In this document: in pieces, positions 16,802-24,958 of the stretch
Position numbering within the stretch: position 1 is the first letter of the stretch
Layout of the letters: every line of letters starts with the position of its first letter
Origin: Cylindrospermum sp. FACHB-282
GTDB taxonomy: Bacteria > Cyanobacteriota > Cyanobacteriia > Cyanobacteriales > Nostocaceae
Direction of reading: 5' to 3'
NCBI RefSeq assembly: GCF_014697195.1
Contig: NZ_JACJRJ010000038.1
Span: 1-64,000 of the forward strand
Length of the DNA stretch: 64,000 nucleotides
Program-made: the position numbers and the translations under genes
The notes under the pieces: generated by a model
What the model saw: only the letters and a program-made list of their open reading frames with translations
What the model was told of the DNA's origin: nothing
Databases searched by the model: none

Positions 16802-17929
16802 ATGCTGAAACCATGCCTCTATAGAAAGTTTAACCAAGGACAACTAGAATGTGAAATAGCTGAGATTCGAGAAACAGGATATACATCATCGACTTCAGTA
16901 GATGTCTGTAATGAATGTCCAATCCCCGAAATTATTCAACAGGTAAATTGTAAAAATTTTATCCCACTCAAGTTACACTTATTTATTAACTCACATACTT
17001 TTGAGGGAGACCCAAAACAAGAAATTTGTTCTCATTACTGGGACTCTAAGTGTCAAAAAATTTATTTTCAAAACAAACATGATTATGAAAAGAAATGTTC
17101 AGATAACTGTCCTGCGTTCCAAGCAATATATGTAGATTTATCAACTGAAAAATATATTTCAATTCCAAAATTGAATACTGTAACAGCAACTGATCACGAA
17201 TTAAGACAGGCTGTATTATTAATTTTATATGAGTACTATAGGGAGCATCCTGACCGCTATAAGTGTTTTGATGTAACGCCTGAATTTATAGCTAAAAGTC
17301 TTAATATTAATGTTAAGGATGTAGTGCGAGTTGTTCTTCCTATGGAAGATGAAAAAGAAGTCGAAACTAAAAAATATTTAGGAGAAACATATTTTAGATA
17401 TGTACATATTACAAGTCAAGGAATTAGAATGATTGATGAAAAACCACTATTTGGTAGTTTGGATACAGCCGCATTAAGAAGTATTAAAATAGAAAACTCT
17501 CAATTTACTATTAATGGAGATATGATGCCAGATTATTACAATAATGATAATGATTTACGTGGAGCAAATATCGCTAATTTTGCTAATCAAGTTCAAAATA
17601 ATGCTAGTCAAACTGCTTCTGACTTTTCCCAAAACATTTGTCAAAACATAAATGAAATAAACAACTTAATTAGTTCTCTCCGTGAGATAGCTCAAACCTT
17701 TCCTGAAGCTCAACGGGAAGAAGCTATAGTACATTTAGATGATTTGCAAGAAGATATTAAACTAACTATACCTGAAAAGCAAAAACCTCGAATCAAAGCT
17801 CGTATTGGCGCATTGTTAGCACTCACTGGTATAGTTGGTGCGGCTGTAGCTGGAACTGTAGATTTTAGTAATAATGTTTTGGAACTATCCAATAAATTAG
17901 GATTTCCAATTGAACACACTCAGCCTTAA
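16802..17929 (+). CDS. Cys-rich / winged-helix / membrane-tail protein, unknown
   Basis: 375 residues from ATG 16802. Residues ~1-115 are Cys-rich (MLKPCLYRKF, VDVCNECPIPEI, CSHYWDSKC, KCSDNCPAF). Residues ~135-215 look like a winged helix (LRQAVLLILYEYYREHPDRY, then TPEFIAKSLNI and FRYVHITSQGIRMI). Residues ~250-325 form amphipathic helices rich in Asn/Gln (NFANQVQNNASQTASDFSQN). A likely transmembrane or amphipathic helix follows at ~340-360 (GALLALTGIVGAAVAGTV). The C-terminal half recalls tails of cyanobacterial modular effector-type proteins. I do not recognise a named family. The AT-rich composition differs from the neighbours, suggesting acquisition. Confidence 0.65.
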   Translation: MLKPCLYRKFNQGQLECEIAEIRETGYTSSTSVDVCNECPIPEIIQQVNCKNFIPLKLHLFINSHTFEGDPKQEICSHYWDSKCQKIYFQNKHDYEKKCSDNCPAFQAIYVDLSTEKYISIPKLNTVTATDHELRQAVLLILYEYYREHPDRYKCFDVTPEFIAKSLNINVKDVVRVVLPMEDEKEVETKKYLGETYFRYVHITSQGIRMIDEKPLFGSLDTAALRSIKIENSQFTINGDMMPDYYNNDNDLRGANIANFANQVQNNASQTASDFSQNICQNINEINNLISSLREIAQTFPEAQREEAIVHLDDLQEDIKLTIPEKQKPRIKARIGALLALTGIVGAAVAGTVDFSNNVLELSNKLGFPIEHTQP

Positions 17930-18006
17930 CTTTGGGTTGATGATGCGTCAGGGGACGCATCCTACCTGTAGCTTACTACTTGTATTTTTGGTCGCAGCGG
18001 TTGAAA

Positions 18007-19317
18007 TTAGGTCATAAGAATTATATTTGAGTAGGCAAATGACCAAATTGGCCGCATTCTGTTGAAAAATTCTTCAAAGGAAAATTTAAAGTCTTTATCA
18101 TCATCATATTTTCTGATGTATTCTTCAACCTCTATCGAAGGTAATCCCCACTCTAACAATAGGGTTGTGATCTCAAATTTATCAATGTAACCACTTCTAT
18201 CGATATCAATTTGATCGAAAATCAATCTGGCTTTTTCTTCATTGGTAATATTTTTACCTTTAGTCAGATGTTCATTTTTCAGGTTTTCTCTTTTCAGTCG
18301 TTCCTTCACTCCTTTAATTTGCCAAATCTTTTCATAAAATTCAACAAAGCTAAATCCGTCTAACTTGGTATTTCGAGAAATAAAGTTATCGATAAAAGTA
18401 TCTGGCACTTGCCACTCATGCCAAAGAGTTCTCAATTCTTCTTTATCCAAAATTCCACTATTATCTTTATCCAATTTAGAAAAAAGTGCTGCTGCTACTG
18501 TTTGATCATCAAGTCCATCTAAATTTACCGACAAATGCTTACTTAGCCATAATTCTTTAGCATCTTCATCGATTAAGGTTTGTCTTGCACTTTCTTTTGT
18601 CCAACTGAGCCATTCTGCTGCTGTTGGATTGATAATCAATTTGTACAAAGCGTTATAGCCAATCACAAAAATGATAAATAACAGATTGCCTGAAGCACCC
18701 AATACAGAAGGTAATATCAATACCCCAGCCGCGAGAATTGAGGCTGAGTAAAGATTATTTTTGAACAATCCTGCAACTGTAAAAATTAAGTAAAAGACTC
18801 GACACCAAACGTATATACACAGAACCAAAAATGTGTTGAGCAACCAAAGAGTTGAATTAGGTTCTAAGAGCAGATGAACTGCACAATACAAATGTAAAGT
18901 TACAACGAATAAATAGCCCGGAATCATTGCACTCTTGGCACCAAAAACAATCGGTGTTTGGTAAAAAGATGTAGTGACATGACCGATTATGGCTGATAGC
19001 GCCATGATGATGGCGGGGATTTCTGGACTACTACTAAAAAAGGCAATCACACCAAAGATAACCTCTATAGTTCCAGAGATTACATGAGTTTTGATTGATA
19101 AATTCCTTTTTGGTAGCATGAGGAATTTCGGGTGTGGCGGGTTGGTGTAGTGGTAGTACAAAACGTAAAAGTTACATAGGAATGATACCGCACACAAAAC
19201 TAGTTTTTGATAATATTCTGCCTCTGTGCCTGTATAGGTAGTAGTAAAATAAAAGCACGCTAGGGCATAAATGCTAACTGGCAAAAGCAGTAGCAGGTTT
19301 TTTAGAGATATGGGCAT
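18007..19317 (-). CDS. Multi-pass membrane protein with C-terminal EF-hands
   Basis: 436 residues. The first ~235 carry about seven hydrophobic segments, from LLLLLPVSIYALACFYF to LLFIIFVIGYNALYKLI. The C-terminal cytosolic part holds two EF-hand pairs: canonical calcium loops DKDNSGILDKEE and DIDRSGYIDKFE, each followed by a partner, the first partner degenerate (NTKLDGFSFVEF) and the second retaining acidic residues (DDDKDFKFSFEEF). EF-hand pairs bind Ca2+, so the protein probably senses calcium at a membrane. No transporter or channel motif is visible in the membrane part. It stands alone and is followed on the minus strand by the unknown gene region. Confidence 0.8.
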   Translation of the reverse strand: MPISLKNLLLLLPVSIYALACFYFTTTYTGTEAEYYQKLVLCAVSFLCNFYVLYYHYTNPPHPKFLMLPKRNLSIKTHVISGTIEVIFGVIAFFSSSPEIPAIIMALSAIIGHVTTSFYQTPIVFGAKSAMIPGYLFVVTLHLYCAVHLLLEPNSTLWLLNTFLVLCIYVWCRVFYLIFTVAGLFKNNLYSASILAAGVLILPSVLGASGNLLFIIFVIGYNALYKLIINPTAAEWLSWTKESARQTLIDEDAKELWLSKHLSVNLDGLDDQTVAAALFSKLDKDNSGILDKEELRTLWHEWQVPDTFIDNFISRNTKLDGFSFVEFYEKIWQIKGVKERLKRENLKNEHLTKGKNITNEEKARLIFDQIDIDRSGYIDKFEITTLLLEWGLPSIEVEEYIRKYDDDKDFKFSFEEFFNRMRPIWSFAYSNIILMT

Positions 19318-19385
19318 ATCTACTCTTGTTTGATTTTATTTTTTGTAATTATCTGTGTTAAATTTCATACCAATTTTTTTTTCTC

Positions 19386-19802
19386 TTGTCAAGAAATAAG
19401 TTTGCAGTGTATTAAAACATCTTTACCAATAACGTTAGCTTGATAACAGCAAGACGAAGCGAACTTTTAGCTAGCTTGTTGTCAAGAGCAGGTTTTTTGT
19501 GATTATCTATACTTACAGCAATTGCCAGGTAAATAAGCTACTGAACAGAAATTCAAACCCCTGTAGAGACGTTGCATGCAAAGTTTCTGGTCTAAATAGT
19601 CGAAAATTGTTGTAAGTTAGGATAATTAGGGATGTTTATAAAATAAAGGACACCCGCAAGAGGTGTCCCTGTATAAGGATTTCACTTGATTCTAGATAAA
19701 TCTAGGACTTAACGACAGGAGATAGCAAATATGTGGTATGGTTTGTGTCTTTAAAAATCATGATTTGTGCGTTAGGGAACGCACCCTACAGGTGGTTCTC
19801 TA
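19386..19802 (+). repeat. 400-bp direct repeat, copy 1
   Basis: Copy 1 of a gene-free unit repeated at 19803-20221. From 19404 to 19802 it matches copy 2 (19822-20221) with only about eight substitutions and one indel. The similarity extends upstream through TTGTCA (19386-19391). Inside are an 11-bp stem with a T6 run (19439-19498), a hairpin GGACACC/GGTGTCC (19648-19668) and a hairpin GTGCGTT/AACGCAC (19767-19784). The unit is offset by 418 bp between copies. Confidence 0.92.
19422..19498 (+). ncRNA. Candidate small RNA, copy 1
   Basis: TTGTCA (19386-19391) and TATTAA (19410-19415) form a promoter-like pair with an 18-base spacer. About 25 bases downstream starts an 11-bp stem (CTTGATAACAG with TTGTTGTCAAG, two G-U pairs), and six bases after it a T6 run (19493-19498). 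Together they predict a transcript of about 75-80 nt. No reading frame is present. It is repeated with the same elements in copy 2. Prediction only; the strand is set by the T-run. Confidence 0.4.
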
Positions 19803-20221
19803 TTGTCAATAAATTAAATTGGCAGTGTATTAAACCCTCTTTACCAATAACGTTAGCTTGATAACAGCAAGACGAAGCGAACTTTTAGCTAGCTTGTTGT
19901 CAAGAGCAGGTTTTTTGTGATTATCTATACTTACAGCAATTGCCAGGTAAATAAGCTACTGAACAGAAATTCAAACCCCTGTAGAGACGTTGCATGCAAA
20001 GTTTCTGGTCTAAATAGTCGAAAATTGTTGTAAGTTAGGATAATTAGGGATGTTTATAAAATAAAGGACACCCGCAAGAGGTGTCCCTGTATAAACATTT
20101 CACTTGATTCTAGATAAATCTAGGACTTAACGGACAGGAGATAGCAAATATGTGGTATGGTTTGTATCTTGAAAAATCATGATTTGTGCGTTAGGGAACG
20201 CACCCTACAGGTGGTTCTCTA
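19803..20221 (+). repeat. 400-bp direct repeat, copy 2
   Basis: Second copy, starting 418 bases after copy 1. All three hairpins are conserved (stem with T6 at 19857-19916; GGACACC hairpin 20066-20086; GTGCGTT hairpin 20186-20203). Differences are scattered and none falls in the stem arms. The copies directly abut and end some 60 bases before the EF-G-like gene's stop codon. Confidence 0.92.
19840..19916 (+). ncRNA. Candidate small RNA, copy 2
   Basis: Same layout as copy 1: TTGTCA (19803-19808), 19-base spacer, TATTAA (19828-19833), then the stem-loop and T6 run at 19911-19916. The sequence between -35 and -10 has diverged while both hexamers are kept, which suggests selection on the promoter elements. 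Prediction only. Confidence 0.4.
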
Positions 20222-20281
20222 ACGCATCAAAAAAGCCTAAAAGGGGAATTTGCGACCGTGGGTAAGTTCTAAAATCTCAAT

Positions 20282-22324
20282 TTACTTACCGTTACCATTC
20301 CCGCCATTATTACCATTGGTGAGAATGCGTTCAGCAAGCTTTTCCGGCACTTCTTGGAGATGATCTTGTTCCCAGTGGAAAGAACCAACGCCAAGAGTGA
20401 GCGATCGCAATTCTACGATAAAATTCTGCATCTCTGCTTGGGGCAAGAATGCAGATACATTATCCCAACCTTGCCAATCATGTCTGCCTTCATAGCCCAA
20501 AATCTGCCCCCGTCTACCACTCAGCAGTTGCAGCACCTTGGAGGTAAACTCACTGGGAGTAGTCACCAATACCCGCAAAATCGGTTCTAACAGCGTTGGT
20601 TGTCCTTGGGGTATGCCAGTTTGCATTGCTAGCCGCGCCGCTTGTTTAAAAGCCTGTTCGGAACTATCTACGCTGTGATAAGAACCATTTGTCAGCGTTA
20701 CCGCCACATCCACCACCGGGAAACCCAAAGGCCCGTGTGTGAGAAATTCCCGCACACCCATTTCTACCCCTGGTATATATTGTCTAGGAACCACACCACC
20801 AACAATTTTTTCACTAAAGTTAAAACCTGTACCTCTGGGTAATGGTTGAATATCGAGAAAAACATCACCAAACTGCCCATGTCCGCCGCTTTGGTGTTTA
20901 TAGCGTCCATGAACTGAAGCCACAGGTTTACGGATGGTTTCTTTATAAGGTACTTGGGGTAAATGGGTGGACATCGGCAAATTATACTTGCGACGCAGTC
21001 TATCTAAAGCGACTTGCAGATGTATTTCCCCTTGTCCCCAGAGAATGACTTCGTGGGTGTCCCCATGTTGTTGCCAAGCGAGTGCAGGATCTTCTTCTAA
21101 TAGTTTAGCGATCGCACTGCTGAGTTTAACTTCATCGTTGCGTTTTTCTGGAGTAATCGCTAAAGCATACACAGGTTCTAGCTGTTCAGCTTTCGGTAAC
21201 TCCCTCACCGGCTGCACTGTAGAAATTACATCCCCAGTTTTCACGCCGTCCAAACGACTCAAAGCGACAATTTCACCAGCACCAGCTTCATTAATAAACT
21301 GCTGTTGTTGTCCCATTAAACGGTAAATACCACCAGCGCGAATCCCATTGAGGACAATTCCATCAGTTAATGTACCCTGCCAAACACGCACAAGGGAAAG
21401 TTTGCCACCTTGAGGAGTGTAGTAAGTTTTCAGCACCTGCGCTACAGGAGTATCAGCAATTTTGCCTAAGCGCCGTTCCATTGTGGTTTCTGCTTCCGGT
21501 GCTTCCCGCAGCAAAGCTTCTAATAAAGGTCTAACACCATAATCTAGTTCCGCCACACCAAAGAAAACCGGCACAACCAAATCAGCGCCTAATTCCAATT
21601 TTAAATCTTTGAAAATTTCCTCTTGGGGTGGTTCAATGTCTTCTAAAAGTTCTTCCAATAAATGATCATCAAAATTTGCTAGGGCTTCCAGCATTTGGGC
21701 CCTGGCTATATGTTCTTCTTCTTTGAGGTTTTCGGGAAAAGGAATTTGATCAGCAGGTGCACCGGGATGATATTGATAAGCCTGTTCGCTCACCATATCA
21801 ATAAATCCTGTCAATTCCTCACCTTGCATGATGGGGTATTGGTGGGCGACTAAGGGACGACTAGAAACGGCTTTTAGGGCGTGTAATGTCTCTAGAACAT
21901 GAATACTTGCCCTATCCATTTTATTCACAAAGACGAGATGGGGAATTTCCCAGTCGTCGAGGAATTTAAATAGCGGCGCGAGAGTGAGAACTCTATCGCG
22001 GATGGGTTCGCAAACGACAATTGCGGCATCGACTCCCATTAAAGCGTTATAAGTCTCTTGGGCGAATTCCACTGAACCCGGACAGTCAATAAAAGTAAAG
22101 CGAGTACCGTTATACTCAGTACTCGCTGCACTTACTTCTACACTCCTAAAGCGATCGCGCGACTCATTCGCACTATCCCCCACTGTGTTGCCATCCTTCA
22201 CAGTGCCTTTGCGAGAAATCGCCCCTGTGACAAATAACAAGCTTTCTAGTAAAGTAGTTTTTCCACTTAAATAAGGACCAACAATTGCAACATTCCGCGA
22301 ACCCGATTTTACTTTTTCGTTCAT
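20282..22324 (-). CDS. EF-G-like translation GTPase (second EF-G type)
   Basis: 680 residues. The start is ATG 22324 because AGGAGG lies five bases upstream; the frame extends eight codons further. GTP-binding motifs: P-loop GPYLSGKT, DCPGS (G3) and NKMD (G4). EF-G domains II-V follow, with GQGEIHLQVALDRLRRKY and the domain IV stretch KHQSGGHGQFGDVFL. The G3 DCPGS and overall divergence separate it from the main translocase; such paralogues occur in cyanobacteria beside a canonical fusA in the rpsL operon. Its precise role (translocation, recycling or regulation) is not established from sequence. A Gly/Asn tail (NGNNGGNGNGK) ends it. Confidence 0.88.
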   Translation of the reverse strand: MNEKVKSGSRNVAIVGPYLSGKTTLLESLLFVTGAISRKGTVKDGNTVGDSANESRDRFRSVEVSAASTEYNGTRFTFIDCPGSVEFAQETYNALMGVDAAIVVCEPIRDRVLTLAPLFKFLDDWEIPHLVFVNKMDRASIHVLETLHALKAVSSRPLVAHQYPIMQGEELTGFIDMVSEQAYQYHPGAPADQIPFPENLKEEEHIARAQMLEALANFDDHLLEELLEDIEPPQEEIFKDLKLELGADLVVPVFFGVAELDYGVRPLLEALLREAPEAETTMERRLGKIADTPVAQVLKTYYTPQGGKLSLVRVWQGTLTDGIVLNGIRAGGIYRLMGQQQQFINEAGAGEIVALSRLDGVKTGDVISTVQPVRELPKAEQLEPVYALAITPEKRNDEVKLSSAIAKLLEEDPALAWQQHGDTHEVILWGQGEIHLQVALDRLRRKYNLPMSTHLPQVPYKETIRKPVASVHGRYKHQSGGHGQFGDVFLDIQPLPRGTGFNFSEKIVGGVVPRQYIPGVEMGVREFLTHGPLGFPVVDVAVTLTNGSYHSVDSSEQAFKQAARLAMQTGIPQGQPTLLEPILRVLVTTPSEFTSKVLQLLSGRRGQILGYEGRHDWQGWDNVSAFLPQAEMQNFIVELRSLTLGVGSFHWEQDHLQEVPEKLAERILTNGNNGGNGNGK

Positions 22325-22607
22325 AAAACCTCCTCTGCGGTTAAGCAACGCTTACCTGCATTATCCTGTGTGTTTCCGGGATAAATTCAGAGCTATCTAG
22401 AGGGTAAATTATCCCTTCTTTAACTTGTTATTATCCTCCCTTTAATCTGAAGCACAAAAAATCGTATCTTCTCGTAAAACTTGGCTTAATAAAAGTTAAT
22501 ATTTATCATCTAAAATTCTGAATTGAATACTTTTGTAAAGTAATTCAGTTGACAGAAAAATTTTTATCGAACAAATTAATCAAAAAGTGTTGCAAATTAG
22601 CAAATTA

Positions 22608-23657
22608 ATGAAATTATCATTCTTTAAATCGCCCTTATTCGCCATAGCTTACGTTAGCTTGAATATGCTCTCAGTTTTCTTAAATAAACTTCCTTTGTAC
22701 AGCCATCCGAAATCAATCGTGAAATTCTCTCTTCCCTATTCTCTTGGCATCTTGGCGGTTAGTTCAAAAAGAATTTTCCCTACAATATTGAGTTTACTCT
22801 TAGTGAGTGCAAGCATCCTTTCCCCCTCTTTCCAACACCCATTACTGGCACAAACTGGCAATCAAGCTGCCACAGACGCATTAAATCAAGGATTACAGGC
22901 GATTCAGGAGGGAAAAGTGCAAGATGCGATCGCCTTTTTTCGCCAAGCAACCAAATTAGATCCCACATTAGCCCCAGCACAATATAATTTAGGTTTAGCA
23001 CTGCGACAAGCAGGACAATTACAACCTGCGGCAGATGCATTTTATCAAGCAACCCAAGCAGATCCTCAGTTTGCTGCCGCTTTTGCCAATTTAGGCGGCA
23101 CATTATTAGAAGGGAATAACTTACAGACAGCCAAGGATTACTTACAACGGGCGATAGAACTTGATTCTAAGCTAGGCTTTGCCCACTATAACTTAGGCTT
23201 GCTAAGAGAGCAGCAGAGAGACTGGGATCAGGCGATCGCCTCCTTTAAAAAAGCCATAGAATATAGCCAGAACGCCCCAGAACCAGCCTATCACTTAGGA
23301 ATATGTTATCTCCAACAAGGCAAAATTGATCAAGCCAAAGAAGCCTTTAAAAAAGCCGTCAAAATCAATCCCAAATATCCAGAAGCTCACTACAATCTTG
23401 CTTCAATTTTATTCAATCAGGGCAAATATCCCGAAGCCTTAGCAGCTTTCAGAGAATCAGCCATAGCTAACACCAACTATGCCAACGCCTACTATGGTGC
23501 AGGGTTAGTTTTTATCCAGTTAAAACAGTATCCAGAGGCGGCGCAAGTATTCCAATATGCTAAAGATTTATATAATTATCAGGGTAATTCCCAGTGGGCA
23601 AACAAAGCCAATCAATGGTTGCAACAAGCACAAACTTTAAATTACAAACCTCGCTGA
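22608..23657 (+). CDS. Exported TPR protein
   Basis: About 349 residues from ATG 22608 (the frame is open to a TTG at 22587, and an internal ATG is also possible). A hydrophobic segment near residues 55-80 (ILSLLLVSASILSP) with a following LLAQ-T looks like a signal peptide after an unusually long N-terminus, so the true start may lie further downstream. The mature part consists of about seven TPRs (QEGKVQDAIAFFRQATKLDP; LGLALRQAGQLQPAADAFYQ). Likely a periplasmic or lumenal scaffold of unknown partner. It is divergent from the EF-G-like gene. Confidence 0.85.
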   Translation: MKLSFFKSPLFAIAYVSLNMLSVFLNKLPLYSHPKSIVKFSLPYSLGILAVSSKRIFPTILSLLLVSASILSPSFQHPLLAQTGNQAATDALNQGLQAIQEGKVQDAIAFFRQATKLDPTLAPAQYNLGLALRQAGQLQPAADAFYQATQADPQFAAAFANLGGTLLEGNNLQTAKDYLQRAIELDSKLGFAHYNLGLLREQQRDWDQAIASFKKAIEYSQNAPEPAYHLGICYLQQGKIDQAKEAFKKAVKINPKYPEAHYNLASILFNQGKYPEALAAFRESAIANTNYANAYYGAGLVFIQLKQYPEAAQVFQYAKDLYNYQGNSQWANKANQWLQQAQTLNYKPR

Positions 23658-23742
23658 GGCGCAAAACCTTAATATTGCTTAACATTAAAATAATTGGGTT
23701 AAATGGCTGGTGTAGTCTGAACTAGTCCTAATAGGAAGGGAA

Positions 23743-24297
23743 ATGTACAAGCAAAAGCGCCTCAAGAGTCGATTTTTATTTTGCGATCGCTGGCTTGATC
23801 GACAGTCAATAGTTCGTAACATGGAGGCTTTCCAAGACTTAATTGTGATTGTCCTGTGTTTAGGATTATTCGCCGTTATGTTGATACAATTGTGGGGAAT
23901 ATTTACCGCCCTGTCCCAGTCACTAGACTATAAAATAGTGACAGCAAAAATACTCTTTGTGTTAATCTTGGTGGAGTTATTTCGCCTCCTCATGGTCTAC
24001 TTACAAGAACATAGCATTTCTGTGGGAGTAGCAGTAGAAGTAACAATTGTATCTGTTCTGCGAGAAGTAGTAGTTCACGGTGCCCTAGAAATTTCTGGAA
24101 TCCAGACAGCAGCAATTTGCGGCTTATTATTAATTTTGGGTGGGCTATTAGTAGTATGCGCAAAAACGCCACACATGGATTGCATAAGTGCTAATACAAA
24201 ATTTTGCCCCCTTGCCTATTCAGACAGTAGTGAACGGAACAGCAATCTAGAATTTCAGTATTCACATAACTGTGATGAAAATCAACCCCTAGTGTAA
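23743..24297 (+). CDS. PsiE-like membrane protein
   Basis: 184 residues with four hydrophobic segments between ~30 and 140 (LIVIVLCLGLFAVMLIQLW; KILFVLILVELFRLLMVYLQ). The EHSISV...VTIVSVLREVVVHG stretch is the phosphate-starvation-inducible PsiE family core. Function of PsiE is unknown; in E. coli it belongs to the Pho regulon. I saw no clear Pho box upstream. The hydrophilic C-terminal tail (~45 residues) is less family-like. The start could also be the ATG at 23821 (MEAFQDL). Confidence 0.8.
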   Translation: MYKQKRLKSRFLFCDRWLDRQSIVRNMEAFQDLIVIVLCLGLFAVMLIQLWGIFTALSQSLDYKIVTAKILFVLILVELFRLLMVYLQEHSISVGVAVEVTIVSVLREVVVHGALEISGIQTAAICGLLLILGGLLVVCAKTPHMDCISANTKFCPLAYSDSSERNSNLEFQYSHNCDENQPLV

Positions 24298-24684
24298 ATT
24301 AGGTAACAGAAAAATTAATTGACCGTATTCGCGTAGCACGGCTAAATTTGTGCATGATGATTTTCTTGTAGAACGGGCGTCTCGCCTGTTCTGGGCAAGC
24401 ATTAGCGTAGCGGCACCCAGTGCGATGCCCACCCCACAAAAGCTATATTTTATGCCTTATTTTAGACGTGTCACGCCAGTTGAAGGCGTTAGGCGCACTT
24501 AAAAAGTGATTTTTGGCAAATTACAACGTTTGTGCGCCGTGACGGATCATTTGCAGTGCATCACACTGCGTTAACGGCATCCTACAGACTTAATACATCA
24601 TCCTTTCTACTCCGCTTTTAGGCAGATGAATCGCTCCTTGGGAATGAGTATAAATTTATTAGAAACCTAAGGGAGCGTAAATAT
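24298..24684. other. Intergenic region with dispersed palindromes
   Basis: Contains a near-perfect GAACGGGCG/CGCCTGTTC hairpin (24371-24391) and GTAGCGGCACCC, GGCGTTAGGCGCAC repeat-like words. No gene is visible. Probably repeat debris plus the promoter of the following small gene. Confidence 0.45.
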
Positions 24685-24927
24685 ATGACTACTACAGGTA
24701 ACGGGCATTCTGAAGAACCGATTAGCAACTTGGAATACGACTTTGTCACCGTGTTGCACAACAAAGCCGAAGCAGTTAAGGCTTACGAAATTTACATTCA
24801 AGATGCACAGGAAGCTAACTCTCAGCCTTGTGTAGAATTGTTCCAGAAATTGCGGCAGTCAGAACTTCAGCAAGCCCAAGAAGTTCGCCACCATCTACAA
24901 CAAGTGATGGAAAAAGGCAGGATGTAA
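24685..24927 (+). CDS. Small conserved helical protein (80 aa)
   Basis: Starts MTTTGNGHSEEPISNLEYDF; the rest is two long amphipathic helices (TVLHNKAEAVKAYEIYIQDA and LFQKLRQSELQQAQEVRHHL). The composition recalls a short ferritin-like or coiled-coil helical hairpin. I recall homologues in filamentous cyanobacteria without known function. GGGAGCG precedes the ATG by 11 bases. It is convergent with the hybrid kinase gene, 31 bases away. Confidence 0.75.
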   Translation: MTTTGNGHSEEPISNLEYDFVTVLHNKAEAVKAYEIYIQDAQEANSQPCVELFQKLRQSELQQAQEVRHHLQQVMEKGRM

Positions 24928-24958
24928 TATCCCTCTCTCAGCTGCTTGCTGCAGCTTC

